NCBI GenBank assembly: GCA_035772405.1
Contig: JAYKKM010000121.1
Span: 840,001-904,000, forward strand
Reading direction: 5' to 3'
Length of the DNA stretch: 64,000 nt
Source: Chrysogorgia sp. JL179-B06
Taxonomy: Eukaryota > Cnidaria > Anthozoa > Scleralcyonacea > Chrysogorgiidae
Part shown: one piece after another, positions 56,125-64,000 of the stretch
Layout of the letters: each line of letters opens with the position of its first letter
How positions within the stretch are numbered: the stretch's first letter is position 1
Notes under the pieces: model-generated
The model's database searches: none
What the model was told of the DNA's origin: nothing
Seen by the model: the letters and a program-made list of their open reading frames with translations, nothing else
Translations under genes and position numbers: made by a program

Positions 56125-57400
56125 AAAACGACTAATTTTAAAGCTGAGAGCTTGGGCTACAAACCGGACTGTGATTGGTTAGTTTTAATTAACAAGCGCA
56201 GCGATTGGTTGGCATGTTTCGATGATCTCGAGTGTCACGCACGCAAGCTTAACTTTTTGCAATGTCCACTCGTGCTAAGAGTTGCTAAGAGGACGATATT
56301 CACTGCTGAAAAGAAGTTGTATTGCAAATAGAAAATGATAATAAGTTTGATAGTGATCATGGGGGAATGTACAGCAGATAAGAGTCAGACATCAACCGGC
56401 AGCGGATGAATTTTGACGAAGAAACGAGGTGAGTTGGGCGAGCGTCATGCAGTCCCATGCGAAACACATGTTTACAGGCTTGGAAAGCTATGTAATTTTA
56501 GTTGATATTTTCACTTGCCATGTTTGAAACATTGCTTATCGCATCAATAAATTGTTGGGACATATAATTGAGAACTTTTCTTGGTAAAAAATTGTGTTAT
56601 GAGCAAGAACAAAAAATCTAGTCAACGCAGAGATGCTATCTCAATTCAGCGCTGTTGAAGTGTGATGATGTTCTGAGCGTCTCGAATGACAGAATAAGAA
56701 TACCACGGGTATTTTTATATTTGAAGCCTTTTGTAGTTTCGTATTCCTAGGGAATGTCTCGTATATGTAATTGAGAACATATCTGAAATACTAAAAGTAA
56801 TATTTCACGACCGAGGAGACAAAAATTATGCTGAATTCAAAGTTGAGAAGAGTCGCACTGTATGCAAATTATTTGATGCTATTTACTGCATGATATATTT
56901 ATATTCACAACATGAAGAGAGTGAGTTCAACATTTAAACCTTGGTGCTGGTGGAATATGGACAATGCAGATAAACATGAAATGAAATGAAATGGAATGAA
57001 ACTAAATAAAGTTATTGTTAAAAGTTATTGTAACACTTTGGTGTGGAGATATCGAAATTCGAGAGTGGTGACTGGGGGAATGAGACTCATCTGAGTTTGG
57101 GATTAAGATTAGAACTATTGTTAGGATTAAAATAAAAATTGAGTGAAATGAAATAACTTTGTTACAATTATTTTTATTTTGTCTGAATGATTTTGCTCTG
57201 ATGATATGGAAATTCGAGGGTGGTGATAGTTTGGAAGAATAGGACTTAAGAATAGAACTGGTCTGTGTTTGGAAATTATTTGGCAGGTAGCAAGTAAAGC
57301 AATTTAAATTGTTAAAGGTGAAACCATGGAACTACAGAGAAAAAGACAAAGGGGAAGGAAAAACGTGGAAGTAGCTAGCATAATCCAGGTGTGTAAATAG
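56125..57400. other. no gene seen
   Basis: Short frames only. CCAAT-type boxes (CTGTGATTGGTTAG, GCGATTGGTTGG near 56172-56200) and an ATGAAATGAAATGAAATGGA repeat at 56980-57000 are the only patterns noted. Confidence 0.4.
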
Positions 57401-57489
57401 ATATGCCAGGACGAGGTAAATGCTTCGTTTATAGTCCGATACCTTGAACCTGTCCCATGTTTTTTTGAGGAAAAAAACAGCCATGAATT

Positions 57490-57850
57490 CGTCAGGTTCC
57501 CAGCATGGCAGGGAAAGCACATTTCTAACCCAATAGTAGGTCCTGGAACGGCGTGCCGCAGCAAAAACGGGGGAAAACAAAAATTCAAATTCCATACTCT
57601 CACTGACTGGAACAATCTGGACTCTATTATAAGAGAAACTCTCTCTCTACCAAGTTTTAAGACTAAACTTAAACAAATTTTAAATCGATTTGTTATAGTT
57701 TTCATACATTTTGATGCTGATGATTCTATACAGTTTTTACTTGGTGTTTTTAATTAGTCTATATTTTTATTTGTAATTTTTCGGGACCCTACTCAAAATT
57801 GCTTCTTGCGAGTAGGCTTCCTGGGTAAATAAATAAATTAAATAAATAAA
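57490..57850 (+). pseudogene. LINE 3' end fragment
   Basis: One plus-strand frame has D-W-N-N-L-D-S-I-I-R-E-T-L-S-L-P-S-F-K-T-K-L-K (57600-57675), the usual C-terminus of CR1/RTE-type ORF2 (W-N-x-L-P...S-F-K). A short A+T tail (AAATAAATAAATTAAATAAA) follows at 57825-57850. Confidence 0.65.
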
Positions 57851-58115
57851 GATGGTGAATAAAGTAGGAGACAAAAAAGGTTTTTTACATCAAAAACGAA
57901 AAGGCGCGAAAAAAGATAAGCAAAAAATATGCCAAAAATATCGGCGAAAATTATCAGAGATTCCTGACTTGTGCGTGTCAGTTTATGTAACCATGCAATA
58001 ACTGGATGATTTAAAAACATAGGAAACTGTACTTACAGAATAAGTTGAGAAACAGGGTGGTTTTAGGGCGTATGCGATAAAAACTAACAGTTCAGGTCGT
58101 GTCAAAGCTAGGACA

Positions 58116-58240
58116 TTTACATATCAAACAAATCTTAATATCTAAAGATCAAAGTGAGATTATTGAAGTAAATGCCAATCAATAAAATTAATTATAGTTC
58201 TTTCAAGTAAGAGAGTTTATTTCAAACTGAATTTTTCACT
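58116..58240. repeat. copy of the palindromic MITE arm found at 335-865
   Basis: Shares CAAATCTTAATATCT, GTTCTTTCAAGTAAGAGAGT-like and TTTCAAACTGAATTTTTCA blocks with 739-880. Confidence 0.6.
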
Positions 58241-58338
58241 CCATGTAACATGAACACTTTAAGTCTTCTGGGATTAATACTACCATCGGTCCGATCACTA
58301 GGAAATATATATAGCTGCGTAAGACACGAATATATAGC

Positions 58339-58453
58339 ACTGGTCCCGGTTTGGTCTTAAAATGTATATATTCCAACACTCGAAATTTTCCTTCACCATA
58401 AATCCTTATAACATGTAGTTTAATCGAGTGAAATGCCCAATATTACTTGTAAT
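58339..58453 (+). repeat. SINE body fragment, copy 5
   Basis: ACTGGTCCCGGTTTGGTCTT then TCCAACACTCGAAATTTTCC, ACCATAAATCC and CGAGTGAAATGCCCAATATT: the near-complete body without the tRNA head. Confidence 0.7.
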
Positions 58454-58459
58454 ATAAAA

Positions 58460-59040
58460 TATAGCTGCATAAGATTATTGATAAATATTTTACTCCACTG
58501 GAAGACAGCTCTAAATTGCTATCATAATTATAATTAATACATGTCATATTTATTCCAATAGTAATTAACACAATGCTAGCCTATGCATGCACAACATTAT
58601 GTATTATCTAAATTATATCAGTACTTGTTTAACCCATTCAGGATGACATGCCCTTTACCTGCTTAATGCATTATTGCAAGTGAGCTGACACATGTTCAAT
58701 CCCTAACACAATGAGATGTATACATCAACCTACCAATCATAAAATACCGTACAATCCCACTTATCCTTGTCATTGGCCCCCTGTTTGTTAACATATTTAA
58801 TATAAGGTAATTAAGCCCAAAAATAACAAAAAATTAGAGAAAAGTAAATAATAATAGATGAAACGTTATGGCAGCATTCTGTATCTCACCACTGACAATT
58901 AATCATTTTGAGGCTGCTACTACGTGTGTAGCAGGTTTTGCTATATATAATACAGGGCATCATTTTTCACATTATTATAAATTCTAGTTAATATTTGTTA
59001 CTGTTCTTACATTTATCTTAATTGTCTATTAAGCAAAAAC
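58460..59040. other. gene-free A+T-rich stretch
   Basis: Nothing recognisable apart from short A+T-rich repeats. Confidence 0.4.
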
Positions 59041-59439
59041 TTGAGTAAAAAAGTGCCAACAGTTTGCCTGTTATGCATTTTGAAACATTTTTCAATACTG
59101 TTTATAATCTCTCCCACTCAAAACCCCTTTGTAAGTAAGTTGTATAATCCTAGGGCATATAAACAGATTCTACGGCATATATCTCTTCTTCTGTTCAGGT
59201 TTATAAACATTATTAAATGCACCTTCAAAAGAAACTCTGAACACATTTGCTTATAGTTTTTAATGTATCGGGACCCTGCTCCTTTATCAAAATGACATAG
59301 TTACAAAAGTGAAGCCCTATTTATAACAGATTACAAGATAATGATATTCAAAAAAAGTCTCTCAGGTTCAGTTCCATGGGAATAAAGCTGTTTTAAATTA
59401 ATTTATATGTCCAGAATCATATTTTATTGTCCCACATAT

Positions 59440-59720
59440 AAATGCTCGCATGCCCAATTAGTGTGTTGCCAGATTTGTTGATGAAGGTAATACTGTTAGT
59501 TCGAGTAATCGCACATATATTAATTTTACAATTGATTGTTTGTAAGAAATGTAATACAATCTATGTTGGTTGTACTAGCTTAAATATATATGAGACCGGC
59601 ATTGCTCCTAAGGACAAAAGTGTTTCCACAGAAACACTAAGTAGAGGCCAGGCCAGGCATAACATGTGCAGGTCTAAACCTGTACAAATGCCTTTATGCC
59701 AATACAAAAATTAAAAGCAC
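59440..59720 (+). pseudogene. possible Penelope-like GIY-YIG endonuclease remnant
   Basis: One frame has C-K-K-C-N-T-I-Y-V-G-C-T-S-L-N-I-Y-E-T. C-x-x-C followed by hYVG-x-T is the start of GIY-YIG domains in Penelope-like retroelements. The preceding segment (SSSNRTYINFTIDC) is in another frame. Short and broken. Confidence 0.4.
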
Positions 59721-60665
59721 AACATTCATTCATTCATTCATGCATGCATTACACTAAATTATATCACCACATTGATCAAGGGTGCACTTCACCTGCTTGT
59801 TGGTTGAGCTGACACATCCATGCAATTATATCTGGTATTATAAAATAATCGGAAGTAAATGAGCGACACGCTGTCTCATTGAGCTCAAAAACAGTGTCAT
59901 TATAAGTCAATAAAGCATAGACTGACGTGTTCCTCGCGTAGATTTTGTCGTTTTTGACGTAGTTTAAATTACTCAAAGAATACTTGGATACAAGGCTAAT
60001 CAAAGTACTAACACAACAGAATGTTTTAACTGCAGTACGTTGAGTACATTTTCATCTTAAATCTGCATTTTCATGGGCTTTAGTGTTAATTTAATGGTGT
60101 TATTTTATAAAAGAAATAAAAAACTTTGTCTTGTGTGATTATCGAGTTATAATGGCACTCGAGAAGCTAGCAAAACACAGTGGTGAAGCTGGTCGCAGCA
60201 ACTGGTCATGCTATGCCAATTAATTTTGAAAACAATATATTTCTAAAGATCTGAATATGTAAATAGTTTCAAAATTTGCATGCCGTATGACGAAATGCTA
60301 ACCTAATATCATCCTAACCCTAACCAAAAAAACTAAGCAGAAAAGGCAAATTAATTGCTCAACAGACTCGCAGTATACTATTATTAGCCATTATTTGAGA
60401 AATTATTAATTAATTTACCTTTATTGGGGTCTGTTCTTGCCTGTCGACACTGCAGTCAACTAAGGCTTGAAATCAGCTGATAAAGTCTGTATAATTTTAT
60501 GCTTTAGTCCAGAGTTTCTGCAACTTCTAGTATTCTACGCCGCCCGCCCCGAAAACCGAAAGTCGCCAGGGGATAATACTCTAACTTGTACACAATCATT
60601 CAAAATAAAAATTCAAACTAAAGCGGATGCATGCGTTTTTCTCTTTACTTGGACTGTCGACTTGA

Positions 60666-60853
60666 CCCTTACAGAAAAAGTCTATAGGCGCCTATAGGCA
60701 ATGTTCCAATTTCCTATAGAAGCCTATAGGCGTCTATAGGCTAATAGGTTTCATTATAGGTCGCCTATAGAAAATGTTCCAATTTCCTATAGAAGCCTAT
60801 AGGTTGCCTATAGACATGCCTATAGGCAAGCCTATGGACTTTTTTTGTTAGGG
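60666..60853. mobile_element. CCTATAGG palindromic element, copy 2
   Basis: Same ends as copy 1 at 45125-45260 (CCCTTACAGAAAAAGTCTAT; ...GACTTTTTTTGTTAGGG), with a longer interior of CCTATAGG units and an internal duplication around AAATGTTCCAATTTCCTATA. Confidence 0.8.
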
Positions 60854-61089
60854 ATTGATTTATGATTTATCAACTTCACCAACAATTAGACTACATACAG
60901 ACCTACAATAACAACAAAACAAATGGCAGGGACACCACTATAGCATAGCCAATTACAGCAGACCCAAAGAATAAGATCTAAAATCCTAACAATATTAGGC
61001 TTATCTCCGGTGTAATAGCCACAGCTGACGTCAGGTACCGATTGAATTAATTAAAATATATTATTCTCATAGTACATTATCGTTAAGTG

Positions 61090-61380
61090 ATTCTTGTATA
61101 GTTCTTGTGATTCTTGTAGTTCTCATGGTTCTCATGTATGGTTCTAATGGATCTTCTGGTTCTAATGGATCTTCTGGTTCTTCTGGTTCTCGTGATTCTT
61201 GTAGTTCTCTTGGTTCTCATGCATGGTTGTCGTGCATGGTTCTCTTGTTGTTCTCTTGGTTATTCTGGTTCTCTTGGTTCTCGTGATTCTTGTAGTTCTC
61301 TTGGTTCTTGTAGTTCTCATGGTTCTCGTGCATGGTTCTCATGGATCTCTTGGTTATCATGGTTCTTATGGTTCTTCATT
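61090..61380. repeat. minisatellite of TTCTCTTGGTTCTCGTGATT-type units
   Basis: Tandem variations of GGTTCTTCTGGTTCTCGTGA and CTTGTAGTTCTC. The repetitive hydrophobic frames reading through it (LVLMDLLVL type) are artefacts. Confidence 0.9.
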
Positions 61381-61641
61381 CTGCGAATACATTGCTGTTG
61401 GCAATCCTGGCGGGCACTTGCATACACAAGTCGGTAATCGTATTAATTTGCAATATTTTTTTCAAAAAATCATCACCCCCACCTAGCGGAGGGTTAATAA
61501 CGGAGGGTTACCGGATGTGCACAGTTACCCTCACCATCCCCGTACAAAATCGTGTAGAGGCCTGTACGCATGCTAGAAATGTTCAGGTTGTGAAGTCACT
61601 ATGTGTGTCTAACATGAAGTACCTCACTAGCTGAATGTGTT

Positions 61642-63360
61642 ATGGCGAATTTTACTAAAGTTTTAGCTTTTGTGGTTTTGAATCTTTTGGTGTATTGTTG
61701 TTCTTCCAAAACACAAATATCCGAGACTACCCGAAAGATTATAGAACGAGTTTTGGAAAATTACGCAAGGGCTTTGACGGAGTCAAATGGAAATGCGAGT
61801 TTGCTGCATGGCATGATACTATCAATATCAACATCCAGTAATCGTGAGGAATTTCTCGCTGATGATGTTGTTATATGGGATCCTTTAACTGTGTTTGAAA
61901 CATTAACGTTGTGGTGCCCTAATTGCCTGGAATGTGGTTTAGCAAATCAACCGCGACAAGATGGAAGGATGCAAGAACAACATGCGACGAACCACGACGG
62001 CTTCATGGTTTAACAAGTAATGCACTACTTGTTAGTAGGGTGTATGTCTGTGCCAGAAGACCAAATTATCGCCCATCATCCAGCTATTCTTTCTCAGGTA
62101 AAGGATATAGGTACAATAAATCCACCATTCTTGTTATTTCATAAGGCTGACATAACAAAAGGTCTGGATAGATTTATAATATCGCATGCGAACGCTGGTT
62201 TATCCATCAGTGATATCCAGACTTTGTGGCTGCAGACACTCTATGATTCATATGGTTCAAGAAAACAAGAGTTTTTGCCGCGAATTCACACACTGCATGT
62301 GTATTCCTTTTCCAGAATTTGAGCAAAGGTTCCAACATCCAGAGGTTCCAACATCCAGGAGAAAAGGTGATAACGTCTTGTATTGCACGGAACTATTTTA
62401 ACAAAGAACATCTTTATATAAAGCGAATGTGTCAACATACATCAGATAAATGGCTTTGCTGTGATCATACCTTCAGAGTTTCTGCAAATATAGGGTTCTG
62501 GTTCAATAAGCGATGGGTGAAGCTCTATGACACAACACTATTTATTGTCCTCAACGAGGAAGGCATTGTACTGAGTTGGAAACTCTGCAGAGGAACTAAG
62601 TTTTCATCCATAGAAAATGTTTTAGAGCTTTTTGAAAGAGAGGCTAGACCAACAGGGTAAACAACCTGCTATCTTTTTCTTGGATAATTGTTGTTCTTGG
62701 CATGCAAAGTTGACCCAGATATTCCCTTACATTGCTATAAAACTTGATGTTTTTCATGCCATACAAATAGTTGTCAAGAAAGTTCCTAGAAAGAAAGGTT
62801 GCAGTGAAACAACAAAACAACTCAGAAGGAAAATGATATGCTCCTTACGACATGTTATCCATGATCCTGCTGATATGGGAAAACAAAAAACAATGCCTAC
62901 TCCTTCGTCAGAAATTATTTTGAATAATTTTAATACATTTGAAAGTCAGTGGAGCAAAGTAGAAGTTGATTCTATTCCATTCTTAACATCTTCCACAATG
63001 AAAGAAATTGAGAAGTTGAAACTTCATGTAGCAAAAGGATGTCTGTCAGGAATTCCACCATCTGAAGGAACAAACAAAAATGAGGCATTACATAAAACAT
63101 TAAATAAAAATGTCAAACGTTCCAGGATTGGCCTAGAACTAGCACTTGCATTTCTAGGTTTATTATTTTACAAATGGAATGAAAAAAAAATATCCAAACT
63201 AAATAACAATGGAAGACGTGTCAGTTTTGTTCATCCAGTTGAAAGTTATGCAAATGAAAGTTTTGAAAATTTGACACAATGTCGAGAACACTTTGGTGGC
63301 TTGTTGTGTGTTCAGGAGAGTGCTGCGGCATCACAATGTGATTGTTCTGATATGTTCTAA
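61642..63360 (+). pseudogene. DDE-transposase-like gene with CxxC domain, frameshifted
   Basis: Four frames in order. 61642-62013: V-V-I-W-D-P-L-T-V-F-E-T-L with C-P-N-C, a CxxC domain (the kind annotated, as I recall, as DUF6729). 62020-62322: HHPAILSQVKDIG and FLLFHKADITKGLDRFI. 62319-62660: C-C-D-H-T-F-R-V-S-A-N-I-G (first Asp region). 62632-63360: F-F-L-D-N-C-C-S-W (second Asp region), then KGCLSGIPPSEGTNKNEALH (Glu candidate). The frame breaks make it a pseudogene or a poorly assembled copy. Confidence 0.65.
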
Positions 63361-63362
63361 AG

Positions 63363-64000
63363 TGTATTAGTTACTTACTTGAAGAACATTCAGGTAATAT
63401 TTGTAATGGTGATAGCTGCTCATCTGATGAGGAAAAGGAAGAAAGTGATGGTGAAGAAGATAGTGCCCACATGTTTACTGCAAACACTGCAACTGTTATT
63501 CAGCAAGCCTCCAACTTTTCCTGTCTGAGAAAGCACCTGGACAACCTCAAGTTTGAAGATTCTTTAAGGTGTTTTAGCCTAATAAACCTTAAAAATGCAC
63601 TTAGCCTTTTATCTTTTAAGGATACTCCCTGTACAAGAAAACAAAAGAACATTGATGACTTGTTGAGCTTCAACAATATGCAACGCATTCAAGTTCCTGG
63701 TGATGGAAATTGCTTTTTTGTGTCTTTGGCTACCATGATACAGCAGCAGTTACTCAATGGATCTCTGAGTGCTGAGGCAATAGCACACATGCAAAATATA
63801 GGAATTATTGGAACTACTCAAACAGACAACATTGGACAAATGGCTTCAGTACTTCGTTGTGTGCTTGTAGAAGAATGGCTCTCAAACCCCTCTGATTACC
63901 AGCCTTTTCTCCTTTCCAGACAAGACAACAACACAGAACTGAATGCTTTTTTACAGGATGGACATTTCGCATTGGCCTCTGCTATTTTTTTTAAATACAG
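63363..64000 (+). CDS. OTU-type cysteine protease domain, C-terminal part, runs off the window
   Basis: Open from about 63363 to the window end in a frame shifted by one from the preceding part. An acidic linker (SSDEEKEESDGEEDSA), then I-Q-V-P-G-D-G-N-C-F-F-V-S-L-A (63690-63735): the OTU catalytic start D-G-x-C, with Asp and Cys both present. The C-terminal His lies beyond 64000. Fused or adjacent to the transposase-like gene, as in a class of invertebrate DDE elements. Confidence 0.7.

Noticed and set aside
61138..61486. Frames of repeated LVLMDLL or GSLVVL
   Set aside because: Products of the TTCTCTTGGTTC minisatellite.

Overview
The window is metazoan nuclear DNA: A+T-rich, rich in degenerate transposons (CR1-like LINEs, Harbinger, MULE, a tRNA-derived SINE, palindromic MITEs, minisatellites), with short coding exons bounded by GT/AG. 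The transposon mix suggests an aquatic invertebrate such as a cnidarian, sponge or mollusc; the sequence alone does not fix the species.

The centre (6991-38954, about 32 kb) is one integrated, virus-like Polinton/Maverick (adintovirus-type) element. It has long terminal inverted repeats that start AGTAGTAATATA on both sides and a 5-6 bp target duplication (tACAGC). It carries the diagnostic set: protein-primed family B DNA polymerase, retroviral-type integrase, A32-type packaging ATPase, adenain-type cysteine protease, a double-jelly-roll major capsid protein (split by a frameshift), a penton/minor-capsid-like protein, and several small basic core proteins sharing a Q-[KR]-G-G motif.

The element is much larger than a typical 15-20 kb Polinton because of accessory genes, and these are the most interesting part. 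They are: a SET-domain protein; a long disordered protein whose N-terminus resembles the histone H3 tail; a Fic-domain protein; a possible Bcl-2-like protein; a spliced three-exon acidic gene with exon and intron duplication; a pair of about 400-residue paralogues; a probable DEDD-exonuclease-like protein; and an expanded family of small proteins at 13 loci, clustered beside both terminal repeats, that share a domain I do not recognise (it ends in a motif like GK-x-[VI]-x-[IL]). Layout: left accessory arm 7.7-14.5 kb; rightward integrase/capsid/core/protease block 14.6-21.7 kb; leftward core protein-ATPase-polymerase block 21.7-26.95 kb; SET/core genes 27-28.2 kb; mixed accessory genes 28.3-33.8 kb; tandemly duplicated family genes 34.1-35.8 kb; control region and spliced gene 35.8-37.2 kb. 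Many genes overlap or nearly touch, and many have a TATA box 30-65 nt before the ATG.

Left flank (1-6990): a LINE 3' fragment, nested inverted repeats, SINE copies, exons of an unrecognised host gene (1152-3856), an acidic exon and a GGATTACTAAGATTACA-type minisatellite. Right flank (38955-64000): MULE transposase debris, a second, decayed Polinton of another lineage (41.3-44.2 kb) cut by a 1.2 kb MULE-type non-autonomous element, two CCTATAGG palindromic elements, a possible BEN-domain gene, a Ser-rich exon, Harbinger and LINE remains, a possible Penelope GIY-YIG remnant, and at the right edge a frameshifted DDE-transposase-like gene with an OTU protease domain, truncated by the window.
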